From CAVTYH01 sp963738835 (GTDB taxonomy: Bacteria; Planctomycetota; Planctomycetia; Pirellulales; JADZDJ01), in the NCBI GenBank assembly GCA_963738835.1, contig CAVTYH010000005.1, positions 434,001-498,000 on the forward strand: a DNA stretch of 64,000 bases. Reading direction: 5' to 3'. How positions within the stretch are numbered: the first letter of the stretch is position 1; each line of letters begins with the position of its first letter. The position numbers and the translations under genes are program-made. The notes under the pieces were generated by a model. That model did no database searches and had not been told where the DNA came from. It was given only the letters and a program-made list of their open reading frames with translations. This document shows positions 8,334-19,603 of this stretch, in pieces.

Positions 8334-11300
8334 TCAAGCTGCCTTATCCTGAAGCGAAGGCAGTGCTGGAACGACCGTCGATGCGCGAGCTGCATTTTCG
8401 CGTTGCGCTACGGCAATGTCGATCCCCGCAGCGCGGAAAGCCCGATCGATCGCCATGTTCAGTTGATGCCGCGTCGACATCAATGCTTCGACATGTCCGA
8501 CGAACACACGCAACTCGAAATTGAGCGTCTTCTCGCCAAAGCCCATGAACACGGCCTTTGCCGGCGGATTTGGCAATACGGCAGGCGCTTCGACGGCCAA
8601 TCGCAATAGCAGGCGCTGAACTTTTTGGGTGTCGGCGCCATAGGTAACGCCCAATGGCACAACCAGGCGAATGACCGAATCCGAAAGCGTCCAATTCATT
8701 AAACGGCTGGTGATGAACTCTTTGTTCGGCACAATCAATTCCTTACGGTCACCATCGACGATGGTCGTGGCCCGCATCCGAATGCGCGAAACCACGCCGG
8801 TCACTTCGCCGACCGTCACCGTGTCGCCAATGCGAATCGGCCGTTCAAACAAGACGATGATGCCGGAGACAAAATTGGCGAAGATTTCTTGCAGACCGAA
8901 ACCCAAACCGAACGAAATTGCCGCGGCCAACCATTGCAGCTTCGGCCAGCCGATGCCAACAAGGCTACCTCCTAATACCAAACCAACGAACGCAATCGAA
9001 TACCGGGCCACAGCCATCACGGCATAACGCACGCCGTTGTCCAGCGGCAGCCGTTCCAGCACCGCCAATTCCAAGAGGCTGGGCAAATTCGTCGCGGCGA
9101 TGACGGTCATGATGGCGACGGCGGCCGCTTCGAGCAGATTTGTCAACGTCACGGTGGTTATGTCAGCCGCATTCGTGCCAAGATCGACCCACAGCACAAC
9201 GCGGTCGAAGAATCGCAGTGCCGGCAAAAGATCGACCCATACGAAGCACAGGCCCACAACCAACGCCACGACCGCAGTGCTGTGTAGCAGGCGATGCGTT
9301 TGAACGTCGATTTTCTCCAGATCGATCTCTGGCGGCGATTCGTCTTCGGACTCATCAAAAACATTTTTGCCGGGAGCCGCCTCGGCTGGAACCCTCTCCC
9401 GAACAGGGTTGCTCTCTGCATTGCGCACGATTGCCGCGATCGCCAGGCGTCGATACACCGCCGTCAACCAGCGCGAGGCAAGCGCCTGTATGACCACAAG
9501 TCCCAGCACCAGCCACACGGTGGCTTCGAAGCGCGAAGTCAATCTCAAGGCAGTGTAGTAATAGCCCGTGGCAGCCATCATGGCCAGCACCAGCGGAAGC
9601 GCCAGCACGATGTAAAACGCCGGTGATGACAAGCGGGCGGTCCAACTTCCCCGTCGAAGTGTCATTAACCGATTCAGCGCTCCCTGCTGAGGCCGCAAGG
9701 CACGAAACAGAAACGGCACGAGCGATAATTGACACCCCATGAACAGCAGCCGGCCAAGCGAATCTTTCCAGGCATCGTTCGATTGCGAGTCCAGTAGTGC
9801 AATCACCAGGACGAACGGCGTGCCGACGGCAGTTAGCCAACCCAACTGCCGGCGCAAGTCGGCCAGCGCATCGGCCGGCCAGCGGAAATGCGCCTTGGCC
9901 AATCCATCGCGTCGGCAAATCTGCCGCGCGAACAACAATGGCAGCAGTGCTAGTGCGGTAATTTGCATCGCCGCGCCCAGCGCTAACGGATATTCGGCCT
10001 GATTGGCGCTTAAGCCTGAAATCAGCCAACCAAAACACCAGGCGATGGTGGGCCAGAATGCCGCCGTGACCAGCGTGGCGATCGTGGTCTTGATGGCACG
10101 CCTCAGCGTCTCGCCGGCAGCGCTCGTGCTTTGCTGTTGTGTGCTCCAAGACTGGATTGCGTTTTTCAATTTTCGTTGAACAAAAAACCAACCGATTCCG
10201 ACCAGACCGCATATCAATACAATTGCAAAATTGGCTCGCACGCCGTCGCTGAGCGAAACAGCAACCTCTTTGAAATGGATTGGCGCTGCGAGCCAGCCAG
10301 TCGCTTCGCCCGCTTGCTTCACATCTTCCAGCGACAAAGAATGCGTGCTGCGAATCCAAAGTACGCACTGGTCGATGAAATTGGCATACTGGTCGGCCTC
10401 GGTCAGCAGCGCCCGTTGCGTGGAATCCAGTTCCACCAAGTCGTTGAAATACGAATCGTAATCGGCGACCAGCGATTCCACATATCTCCGCTGGGTCTTT
10501 AACAACGATTGCAAATCGTCTGGCTTGGCTTCGCTGCCCGGCGGCAGTTCCACAGCAACTTCTTTCACGCGCGCATCGAGATCTCGCAGGGGGGCCAATT
10601 GCTGTTGAAAATCGAAGAGTTGCACTTGAACGCGCGAAATCTCCTGTTGCCGCTCCTGAACTTCTCGGCGATCGGCTTCAATCGCCGCCAATGCGCCGCG
10701 TTGCTTGAGCAACATCTGTCCGACGGCATCGGTCAGGCCGGCGACTTTCGTCTTTTCGGTCGCCTGGGTGTGCTGATCGCGAATTTTCTCGAGGCGCGCG
10801 GCGTCACCGCCTCTCGGCGGCCGGCCAGATGTTCTATTTTGTCGGCCAATTGGCGGCGCTCGTCGGCCAGCGCGCTGTTTTCATCCGCCAATCGACGGAC
10901 CGCCGGCTCCGCCGTGGCGGCTGCCCAATGCGCTTCGTCAGCTTCGCGATTGGTTTCGCTGCGGCGGCGAGTAGTGACCGATTCGCGCCAGGCCGCCACA
11001 CGCTTTTCAATCTCCGTCATCTTGTCAGCAGCTGCATCGCGTTCCAACTTTACGAGCTCCGCTGCCGTCGCGTCATAGGTTTGCAATTCCTTTTCCAACA
11101 GCGCGATCTCCGCCTGCAACATCCGACTGCGCGCCTCACTACCGATGCGCCACGCTTTTGCAAGCGTCGGAGAATCGTCGGCCACACCTGCGCCGGTTGA
11201 GGAAACTTTCTCGATCTCGTCCAGCTTCACTCTGGCCGCCGCAATCTCCTGCGGAATTTCCACACGCCGGGCGGCTCGCCGTTCCAGCTCGTCGTCCTTC

Positions 11301-11926
11301 GTCGATACGGTCTTTTGGGCCGCCTTCAAGTCTTGCTCGGCGGCATCGAGCATTTCTTCCCATTTCGAAAGAGGGGCATCGACTGGCAACTTCGGCAGCT
11401 CCCTCGGCGGCGCGGCAACGTCGTGCTTTCGGGCCTGAAGCTGATAGGGGAGGGCAATCCGTTTCGCCTCCAAATCGACCGCGCGAGCTTGCTTATCATC
11501 GGCCTGTTTCAAATCGTCCAGCGCCTGGTGATAGATTTCGAGCAGCTTAGCGCGATCCGGCGAGTCCACGTCGGAGGCTTCCAATTGTTTAAGCTGCGTA
11601 GAAACAGAAGCCGCTGTTGCTTTGCCGGCATCTGGCACCGAATCTGTCGGCTCGATAGCTGCTTTGTCAAGCAATTTCGCCGCTGCCTGGCCCGACGAAT
11701 TCGAGACAGGTGCCTTTGTGATCGCCTTCGTGTCAGACTTCTTCGCCTTGTCAGCGGCTTGAACAATGGCGGTTTGATAACTAACAGCCAACGCCAGCGA
11801 AACGGCCAGTCCGTATCGGATGAATGTCGTTGGACTCAAGCATTTCGAAAGTCTGAGCACGACACATCGAGTTGAGCCTTGGTGGTATTCCATTTCGGCA
11901 ACTCGCTCAATAGAAATTTCGCGCAT
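8334..11926 (-). CDS. Large MscS-superfamily mechanosensitive channel (MscK/MscM-like), one indel
   Basis: Tension-gated channel of the long MscK/YbdG-MscM type. One polypeptide of about 1197 residues after repairing a single frame break near 10795. Order of parts: signal peptide (YGLAVSLALAVSYQTAIVQA, about residues 37-56), a long periplasmic coiled-coil region rich in Ala/Glu/Lys, then about ten hydrophobic segments, and the C-terminal MscS pore and beta domain (GFGLGFGLQEIFANFVSGII, RPIRIGDTV, GVVSRIRMRATTIV, VPNKEFIT). The pore helix with Gly/Ala pattern is intact. The break is between REAVTPR and LEKIRDQHTQ, inside the coiled coil. It ends 13 bases before corA, so the two ion transporters are probably co-transcribed. 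Confidence 0.85.
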
Positions 11927-12207
11927 GATGCTTGCTCTTTGGGGCTCGCCAGTGTTGTATTAGGGCCTCAAAGGCTAGCCATTCGCTAGAAAACCGTCGA
12001 TGCCGATTGAGCCGATTCAAAATCGACGGCTGTCCTGATGGAAAGACCCCTTAAATGCCATTGGCAATCCGCATGTTGCGGCAACCGCACTGGTTACCCG
12101 CTCAACTGTTCCGATCCGTCTTGACTAAACGCGCCAGCTTGTTTTAACGTGGGCAATCTCAAGAGACGGAAATCGACCATTCTCCTTTGTTCCCAAGGTT
12201 TTACACG

Positions 12208-14863
12208 ATGAATCGCAAGCCGCTTCCCTTGCCACTGCTAGTGCTTCTTGCTCTTGGATTGCTGTCCGCCGCCACTTGGCTAGCTCTCGGAGGTGCCGCG
12301 AAGGCACAGCCGGCAGCGACTCAGCCTGGAACAACGGAGGCAGTCGCACCGACAGAGGCAGCCGCGCCGGCGCCGGCAGACGCCAGCAGCACGCAATCCT
12401 CGCAAAAGATCAACCTTTGGGATCCGCTGCTCAGCCCTAGTTATGCCTGGTACGAAAAGGTTTTGCTGTGCTTGAACGTGGTGGTGGCCTTAGCGGGGTT
12501 GGGATATGCCTTGATGCTGGTCGGCCAAGTGAGAAACGCCGATCAAGGCACGCCGCGAATGCAGGAAATTGCCCATGCAGTGCGGGAAGGGGCCGATGCG
12601 TATCTGTTTCGCCAGTTCCGCGTAGTCGGCGTGCTGATCGTGCTCATTACCGTGGCGTTGTATTTCGCCGCGATGTCTTCTGCAACGACGGACGCGATCG
12701 CAAACGGAAACGCCACCAAGATTGCCTGGGGAAGAGCGATCGCGTTTCTTGTCGGTTCCACATTCTCAGCCACCGTCGGCTTTGTTGGCATGCGACTGGC
12801 CACCGTCGGTAACTTGAGAGTTGCCGCTGCGGCACAAACGAGTTTTGGCAGCGCACTGCAACTGGGATATCGCACCGGCACCATCACCGGCATGTTGACC
12901 GACGGGTTAGGCCTCTTGGGCGGTTCGATCATCTTCCTGATGTACGGCGAACACGCTTATGAAGCCCTGCTCGGCTTCGGCTTCGGCGGCACGTTGCTGG
13001 CACTGTTTATGCGGGTAGGCGGCGGCATTTACACCAAAGCGGCCGACGTCGGCGCCGACCTGGTCGGTAAGATCGAAGCCGGAATTCCAGAAGACGATCC
13101 GCGTAATGCCGCCACCATTGCCGACAACGTTGGTGACAATGTCGGCGACTGTGCCGGTATGGCGGCCGATATTTTCGAGAGCTACGAAGTCACCATCGTA
13201 GCGGCCATGATCTTGGGCATCGCCAGCTTCGGCCACAAAGGCGTTATTTTCCCGCTGCTTGTTCGGGCCATCGGCGTCATCGCCAGCATCATCAGCACCT
13301 ATAGCGTGAAGGCCGGCGACAAAGGAACTGCTGGCGAGGCCATGAAGAGCGTGAACCGGGGTTTCATCATCGGCTCGATTCTGAGCATCGTCGGTTTCAT
13401 GGTGTTGGGCGTGTTCTATCTGAATTTCAATCAAGATTATTTGGCACATAATCCGCAGGCTGTTGCGGGTTTTCCCGGCGCCACAGTTGAAAACGTGACT
13501 GCTGAATTGCCCAACTGGGTGACCTTCGGCATATCGGGTTTGGATATGCGGCCAGCATGGACCTGCTTGATTGGTATTGTTCTCGCCGTGCTGCTGAACA
13601 AGTGCACAGAGTATTACACCGGCACGGAGTACTCTCCCGTGAAGGGTCTCGCCAAAGCGTGTCAGACAGGGCACGCGACCAACATCATTCAAGGCTTCGC
13701 CGTCGGATACGAAAGCACCGTGGCTGCGGTGTTGATCATCGCGGCGGCGATCATGGCCAGTGTGCTGGTTTACAGCGGCACCTCGGCCACGTTTGTTGCT
13801 TTCGGTGTGGCGATGACGGGCATCGGCATGCTCACACTTACCGGCAACACGATTTCGATGGACGTGTTCGGCCCCGTGGCCGATAACGCCAACGGCATTG
13901 GCGAAATGGGCTACGACAAAGCCGCGATGGGCGAAGCCCGCTACAAAGAAGCCCGCCAAACGCTGGCCGACTTAGACGCGGTAGGCAACACGACGAAGGC
14001 GATCACCAAGGGCATTGCCATCGGTTCGGCCGTGATTGCCGCGGTTTCGCTTTTCTCCAGTTTCATCGTCACCATCGGATCGGGCGGTAAGGGGGAGAAC
14101 GAAGCCATCTCCACCCCCGTCTACAACGCGGTGGCCGCCATGCTCACGGTTTCCAACCCCACGCTGTTCATCGGTCTGTTGATTGGCGGCGCCGTGCCGT
14201 TCTTGTTCAGTTCGATGACCATCCGCGCTGTAGGTCGTGCGGCGTTCCTCATCGTGAAAGAATGCCGCGTGCAATTCCGCGATAAAGAAATTTGGGAAGG
14301 TCGCAAGAAACCCGATTACGGTCGCGTGGTCGATATCTGCACCACCGAGGCGCAGAAAGAACTCATCGGCCCAGGCATGCTTGCGCTGTTCGTGCCGATT
14401 CTCGTCGGCTTCGGCTTGGGCACCATCGGCCTGGCCGGGTTCCTGGCTGGCATTATCGTTTCGGGTCAGTTGCTGGCCGTGTTCATGGCCAACGCCGGCG
14501 GCGCGTGGGATAACGCTAAGAAACTAATTGAAGATGAGCCGAAAACCGAAACCACCGGCAAGGGAAGCGAAAAGCACAAAGCGGCCGTCACCGGCGATAC
14601 CGTGGGCGATCCGCTCAAAGACACCGCCGGCCCGGCCATCAACCCGCTTATCAAAGTGATGAACATGGTCAGTTTGCTGATCATCGCGGCTGATTTTGCC
14701 GTACGATAAAAAAGCGATCGGATTGCTCAAAGACGTCGGTGTAGCCGTGGCCGAGAAACCGGCCGACGCCTTCTTCTGGGCCGCCATTGTTGTCAGCGGT
14801 CTGGCTCTGATTTGGGCCGTCTGGCAATCGAAACGCGACACCCCGGAAATGGCAGGAAGCTGA
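12208..14863 (+). CDS. hppA: Membrane-bound proton-translocating pyrophosphatase, K+-independent type (3' indel)
   Basis: Couples hydrolysis of pyrophosphate to ion pumping across the membrane. Start ATG at 12208 (MNRKPLPLPL), giving a signal-like first helix and a Pro/Ala-rich linker. Pyrophosphate site motifs are intact: GGGIYTKAADVGADLVGK, DNVGDNVGDCAG, and DVFGPVADNANGI. GNTTKAITKG carries Lys at the position that separates K+-independent (Lys) from K+-dependent (Ala) enzymes, so a K+-independent H+ pump is expected. The first frame stops at 14709 just after a run of six A; the next frame continues DKKAIGLLKDVG, then a clear membrane helix (FFWAAIVVSGLALIWAVW) and stops at 14863, so I join them: about 884 residues. 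Confidence 0.9.
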
Positions 14864-14910
14864 CCAAGGTTATAGAACCACGGCCAATGCTCGCACTTTT
14901 AATCGCTGCT

Positions 14911-15903
14911 TCACGTCGAATAAATCCATGCGCCCAAGGCTACCGTGGGCACAAGCAGCAATAGAATTGCCGTCGACGGAACTGGCCCGCGCATGGCGAA
15001 GACTGTCACTGCATCGAGCACGATGATCGACAGAATTCCCGACTTCACTGCCGCTTGCACTCGAGCCGGCCGAGGGTCAAAAATCGCTTGTACGAATCGC
15101 CAACTGATTGCCAGCGCGATCAAAATCCAAGCCCAGGTCCAGCTTGCCGGCTCGAATTGCAGCGTGGCGAACAATTGATCTGGCGGAATCAATCGCGGCC
15201 ACCACCGCAGCAGCGAAATTCCCGCCAACATGGTTAGCGTCGCGCCAATCAATGGAAGTTGTTTGCTTGAACTCGCTTCGCGCCGTGCAAACCAAGTGAC
15301 GCCGACAATGTACAACCCGATGCCCCCGGCCACGAGAGTGTTCACGTTCGTTAGTGAGGCTGCACTCATGCCAAGCAAGACATTCAGTGCGCGACAACTG
15401 CCCATTGCCAGCGGACCCATCCAAGTTCGTTTGAGCCATCGATCATAGAAAACAACGGATGCCGCGAGAATTATCGCGAGAGTAACTGGCCCCGCATTGC
15501 CGAGCATTGCAAATGACCATCCGTCGGTGAAAAAGATCCAATGGCTCTCGTTGAGCCACGTTGCCAATGCTGCGGCGAAGACGCCGGCAATCAGCAACGT
15601 CCAGCCAAGGCTTTCCGCGAAGTGATATGAAATCCTGCCCGACGGCAGAGGCCGATGTGGCCTCTCTCGGCGATCTTGTTCCAAATCAAAGACATCGTTC
15701 AGCACCATACCGGCGGTGTACAAGAAACTCGACGACGCCAAGAGCAACAAGAACACGCCGACGGGCGACAGCGTTTCATGCGTCAGCCAAAACCCCATCA
15801 TCACGTCGGCCATTGCCGTGAACACATTCGGCAGCCGCATCAATTGCAGATAAGCCAGCACCCGCGACGATGATCGAGGTTCAACGGTCACAGTTATTTC
15901 CAA
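14911..15903 (-). CDS. UbiA-family prenyltransferase (EboC-like)
   Basis: Integral membrane prenyltransferase fold, 330 residues with eight or nine predicted helices. The first Asp-rich site is clear: NDVFDLEQDRRERPHRP, matching NDxxDxxxD followed by Arg and Pro. The second site is weaker (after SCRALNVLLG, no classical DxxxD is evident near residue 190), as in the EboC/SCO branch rather than UbiA proper. It lies just downstream of a TIM-barrel sugar phosphate isomerase/epimerase on the same strand (221 bases between them), a pairing that recalls the EboC/EboE pair. Quinone biosynthesis is a possible alternative role, but no quinone genes are nearby. Confidence 0.75.
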   Translation of the reverse strand: MEITVTVEPRSSSRVLAYLQLMRLPNVFTAMADVMMGFWLTHETLSPVGVFLLLLASSSFLYTAGMVLNDVFDLEQDRRERPHRPLPSGRISYHFAESLGWTLLIAGVFAAALATWLNESHWIFFTDGWSFAMLGNAGPVTLAIILAASVVFYDRWLKRTWMGPLAMGSCRALNVLLGMSAASLTNVNTLVAGGIGLYIVGVTWFARREASSSKQLPLIGATLTMLAGISLLRWWPRLIPPDQLFATLQFEPASWTWAWILIALAISWRFVQAIFDPRPARVQAAVKSGILSIIVLDAVTVFAMRGPVPSTAILLLLVPTVALGAWIYST

Positions 15904-15906
15904 ACG

Positions 15907-16110
15907 AATCCTTCACCGCAGAGGGCGCAGAAGAAACACAGAGGCCGCGCGATGAAACGATTCCAAGAGAACACAGATTAACGCGGATGGAAAGGATGAA
16001 GGCAGATGTAAAAAGCTTTTACTGCCTGCTTTTCGATCTGTGTTCAACCAATTCATCTGCGTGCCTGCATGTTCTTTTGGCTCTCCTTCTTCTCTGCGGC
16101 CTCCGCGGTG
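15907..16110. repeat. Inverted pair of 'cacagagrcacrgag'-type dispersed repeats
   Basis: The 221-base gap between the TIM-barrel gene and the UbiA gene is filled by a purine-rich repeat near 15908-15940 (CACCGCAGAGG...AACACAGAGG) and its degenerate reverse complement near 16083-16112 (CTTCTCTGCGG...CCGCGGTGAA). The same family recurs as inverted pairs at 20941-21092 and 29738-29908. No gene is seen here. Confidence 0.6.
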
Positions 16111-16123
16111 AATTCTTGAGGCG

Positions 16124-16984
16124 TCAATTCAGCGCGAGGCCGACCCCCGATGCAACTCGGCCAAGATATTCTCGCGCCTCGCGGGCGGCGGCGTCGGGAT
16201 TGTCGATGTACGGATACAACTCCACCGTCAGCCAACCGCCGTAGCCGGTTTCGTGAATTTCCAGCAGTGTGGCAGCAAAATCGATCGCCCCCTGACCAGG
16301 AATCATATGCTTATGCACGCGCGTGTCGGCAATGTCTTCGAAATGGTAATGCTCGGTGTGCGGAGCCATCTGCTCGATCCAATGCTGCGGATCGTCGCCG
16401 ACGCAGTAAGCATGGCCGATGTCGAAGTTGAGCTTCACCCACGGCGATTTGATGCGGTGGATGAACTGCAAGTATTGCCCAAATGTTTCGATCAGCAGTT
16501 CCGGCTCCGGCTCGATCAGCAATTTGATTTGCAGCTTCTCGGCAAGTTCAACGCACGGCATGATCTCGTCGTAAAAAATATGGGCCCCCTCTTCCCAACT
16601 TTGCTCCGGCGTCAGATGTCCGCCTGGCGACGTGGTAATGTGCGGAGCACCCAGCTCGTGCGCTAGCTGCAAAGCCCGTTTGGTGTGCTCGCGACGAATG
16701 GCCCGATAGTGGCGATTGGGATCTGTCCAGCCCGGATGCCAATATGGCTGCCGCGGATCGGCCACGGCGTTCATCATGAAGGCGTTGATATTGGAAATCG
16801 TCAGCCCATGTTGGTCGAGCGCTTCGCGAATCGCCCGCTTTCGCTCCGGCAATAACCCTGCCGGCCAGGCATGCGGTACATCGGCCAACAGTTCGATGCC
16901 GGTGTAACCGATATCGGCAATGCGCGCGATCGTTTCCTCGATCGAGAAGTTCATGTAAGCGTTGGAACTGAAGGCGAGCTTCAT
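16124..16984 (-). CDS. Sugar phosphate isomerase/epimerase, xylose isomerase-like TIM barrel
   Basis: 286 residues, AP-endonuclease-2/xylose isomerase-like fold. It begins MKLAFSSNAYMNFSIEETIARIADIGYTGIEL, typical of the family's first strand and helix. Probable metal ligands in the expected order are the Glu of IEPEPELL, the Asp and His of NFDIGHAY, the His and Asp of HYHFEDIA, and the Glu of LTVELYP. HKHMIPGQGAIDF matches the late-barrel GxGxID turn. Substrate unknown. Upstream partner of the UbiA-family gene; the pair may act together as in Ebo-type clusters. Confidence 0.8.
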   Translation of the reverse strand: MKLAFSSNAYMNFSIEETIARIADIGYTGIELLADVPHAWPAGLLPERKRAIREALDQHGLTISNINAFMMNAVADPRQPYWHPGWTDPNRHYRAIRREHTKRALQLAHELGAPHITTSPGGHLTPEQSWEEGAHIFYDEIMPCVELAEKLQIKLLIEPEPELLIETFGQYLQFIHRIKSPWVKLNFDIGHAYCVGDDPQHWIEQMAPHTEHYHFEDIADTRVHKHMIPGQGAIDFAATLLEIHETGYGGWLTVELYPYIDNPDAAAREAREYLGRVASGVGLALN

Positions 16985-17033
16985 GATGAGCGGGTCGAAA
17001 AGTCAAAGAGTCGAAGAGTGCGGAAAAATGCGG

Positions 17034-18079
17034 TCAATTGAATAACCGCCCCTGCGGTTCGGCGGTATCGACCGGCGGATTGATGCCCAGATGGCTGTAG
17101 CCGCCCGCAGTGAGCTTGCGGCCGCGCGGCGTGCGAATCACCAGTTCGCTGCGCAAGAGAAACGGCTCGACTTCGTCGCTCAGAGCGTGTCGGTCGCCAG
17201 GTTCAGCGTGTGGGCCACCGCTTCCACGCCGACCGGGCCGCCGTGAAACACGCGGGCGATGGTTTCCAGGTATTTGCGATCCTGGCCATCAAGCCCCAGG
17301 AGATCGATGCCTTGCATTTCGAGCGCCGCGCGGGCAATGGCCAACGTGATCGTCGCCGTCGGCGCGGCTGGTGGCGTAATCGCGGACCCAACGCAGGCGG
17401 TTGTTCGCCAGCCGCGGCGTGCCGCGGCTGCGGCGGGCGATTTCCTCGGCACTGGCCGCGTCGATTTTCACCCGCAGCTTGGCCGAGCTGCGGCGGACGA
17501 TTTCGCTCAGCTCTTCAACCGTGTAGAAATCCAAGTGCTCGCGCATCTGGAACCGGTCGCGCAGCGGAGCAGAAAGCAAGCCCGGTGCGGGTCGTGGCCC
17601 CGATCAGCGTGAACGGCCGCAGCGGCATGTTGATGGTGCGGGCGTTCACCCCTTCGCCCAGCGTGATGTCGATGCGAAAATCTTCCATCGCCGGGTAGAG
17701 AAATTCCTCGACCGCTTTGGGCAGCCGATGGATTTCGTCGATGAACAGAACCGAGCCTTCTTCGGCGTTGGACAGATACGGCACCAAATCTTTGGGGGCC
17801 ATCAGCGCCGCCCCGCTGGCGATTTGCATCGCTGACGCCGATCTCGCGCGGAATGCAGGTGGCGAACGTCGTTTTGCCCAGGCCCGGCGGGCCGTCGAAC
17901 AAAATGTGCCCCAGCACTTCGCTCCGCTTGCGGGCCGCATCGAGGGCAATTTCCAGCCGCTCGGCCACTTCGCGCTGGCCGACCATATCGCGCATCCGCT
18001 GCGGCCGCAGCAGACGATCGTCCTCGTCCGGCACAATGTCGGCGATTACGGCGGCGGCTTGAACAATGGGCTCGCGCAT
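17034..18079 (-). CDS. ruvB: Holliday junction ATPase RuvB (four indels)
   Basis: Hexameric motor that drives branch migration with RuvA. Repaired length about 348 residues, normal. Start MREPIVQAAAV. Visible in order across frames: RPQRMRDMVGQREVAERL, Walker A GPPGLGKTT, HILFDGPPG context, MAPKDLVPYLSN, Walker B FIDEIHRL, sensor 1 LIGATTRTG, arginine finger region LRDRF, sensor 2 RSRGTPRLANNRLRWVRD, and the winged-helix domain ending FLLRSELVIRTPRGRKLT, then GYSHLGI. Frame breaks lie near 17830, 17575, 17365 and 17188, each inside a universally conserved segment, so this is almost certainly one intact gene with read errors. ruvA and ruvC lie about 4.2 kb upstream on the same strand. Confidence 0.9.
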
Positions 18080-18723
18080 CGCAGCGGCAGGATATTCAGA
18101 CTGTACGGGTGTTTAATCGACGACCCGCAATATAGCAGAAACGGCGACCGTCGATGAAGACGTATCAAATTGATGTCACGGCTGGGCGGAAACCTTTTGC
18201 GGCGTCTGTTTGGCCATGAAACGCACCCGCAGAGATGAATAAATCGCTGGCTTTTTCGACTTTGGCACCTCTAACCCCGGCAGAGTCAAATTGATCTGGC
18301 GCGAGGGCCATTGGCTCTGCCTGTTTTCTGGGTGCCACTGCTGGCCGGGTACCCCCTGGGTGCAGCAGTGCGAAGTGCGAGAAAGGCAAAACTTGCCAGG
18401 GTGCGGTCGCAAGCTGAGGTTCAACTTGTCAGCGGATGTTCAAGAAAAAATCGATTTGCACGATTCAACTTCGATGATATTGGCGCCGCATTCACTGCTG
18501 GACAAGCCAGCAGTGGCACCCGGCGATTTGAGTTTTAAGAAATTCGATTTCGTGATTTAGCAGAATCGATTGCTGGATTATTCCTTGCCGGTCAGATTCG
18601 GAAAATCGTTTGTGGTCAAGCCACCTTGCGACCGCCATGCGCCACGACTGCCGTCAGCCAGAGCACGTCGGGGATGGTGAAGCGGAGCCGCATGGCAACT
18701 AACATCGTCGTCATGATTGGCAT
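18080..18723. other. Gene-poor stretch with dispersed repeat copies
   Basis: About 640 bases without a convincing gene. It holds an inverted pair of the hairpin repeat: GGGTGCCACTGCTGG at 18330-18344 and its exact reverse complement at 18507-18521. Short frames here (for example around 18176-18424) are built partly from repeat sequence and have no recognisable fold. Confidence 0.5.
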
Positions 18724-19362
18724 TCACGGGCCAGTGATCTTCGCGTTCGGCAGCGATTTTTGCAATTCGCGAATGCCATTGGCGGTGACCCGTGAGTGCG
18801 CCACGAGGAAATCCGTCAGCCGATTCAATCCCGCCAGATGTTTTAGGCCGGCGTCGGTAATTCTTCCGAAATACTGGAGACTCAGTTCTTTGAGACTTGT
18901 TAGTTTGCTCAATTGCGCGAGGCCCGCGTCGGTGACTCGGTTACAGTTCAGGAATCCAGAAACTTCCAAGTTGGTCATCTTGCCAATTTGCGCCATCGCA
19001 GCGTCGTCAATGTCGTGGACGAGTCCCGTTATGCCGAGCTGGATCATGCCAGCAGGGTTGCTTAACTGCGAGAGGAACACGCCGCTAACTTGGGTATCTC
19101 TGAGGCTCAGTCGTTCGAGCCTGGTGAGCCGCCCCAGCGGAGCCAGCACAGAATCCTGGATTTTGGAGTCGCGTTTCCATACGATCAGTGACACGCACCG
19201 GATTGTGGGCAGATTTGCGATTGCGTTAATGGCAGCCTTGGCAGCATCTTCGTCGCTGGGCGCAATTTGGACTTGGACTGCCGTGCGAAAGTAGTCGTCG
19301 CCAATCAGCTTCCGCAGCCAAGCTGGACCAGGGATAGAAGCATTACGAACAATAAGGAGCAT
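18724..19362 (-). CDS. Leucine-rich repeat protein (RNI/GALA type)
   Basis: 212 residues. At least four LRR units of the ribonuclease-inhibitor/GALA type are visible: LTRLERLSLRDTQVSG, LEVSGFLNCNRVTDAG, LTSLKELSLQYFGRITDAG, LNRLTDFLVAHSRVTANG. VTDAGL/ITDAGL is the characteristic turn. No catalytic domain. The N-terminus (MLLIVRNASIPGPAWLRKLIGDDY) lacks the membrane segment that planctomycete LRR proteins of this kind usually carry, and there is an in-frame stop just upstream, so the gene may be 5' shortened. Function unknown, probably protein binding. Confidence 0.6.
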   Translation of the reverse strand: MLLIVRNASIPGPAWLRKLIGDDYFRTAVQVQIAPSDEDAAKAAINAIANLPTIRCVSLIVWKRDSKIQDSVLAPLGRLTRLERLSLRDTQVSGVFLSQLSNPAGMIQLGITGLVHDIDDAAMAQIGKMTNLEVSGFLNCNRVTDAGLAQLSKLTSLKELSLQYFGRITDAGLKHLAGLNRLTDFLVAHSRVTANGIRELQKSLPNAKITGP

Positions 19363-19603
19363 CGAAAAGCCAGGACCAGGGAATCGTTTTCACGTCCTGC
19401 CGCAATATTGGTAAGTGTAGATAACGGTCCCGTCCATCTTTAAGAATCGCCTCCACCGCATATTTCTGCCGCCGGGCCGCGTCGACTTGGATGCCAGAGA
19501 CGCATATGCCGTCATCGCCAGCGAAAAGTAGCAGCCGAAGCAGGAACCAGCGTCTTCGGTCTGGTTTCGGTCATTTTTCGGTTCCCCACGCGGCGGGTAG
19601 GGG

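Noticed and set aside
12907..13959. Long minus-strand frame inside hppA
   Set aside because: His/Asp-rich antisense shadow of the pyrophosphatase, which has all its motifs on the plus strand.
14690..14720. Programmed frameshift at the hppA 3' end
   Set aside because: A six-A run is slippery, but no stimulatory structure is evident and similar breaks occur in many other genes here, so an indel is more likely.
17034..18079. ruvB as a decayed pseudogene
   Set aside because: Every motif is present, the repaired length is normal and the same indel pattern affects other essential genes, so read error is the simpler explanation.
18176..18424. Small minus-strand ORF
   Set aside because: Partly made of repeat sequence (the CACTGCTGG hairpin family) with no domain or start signal.
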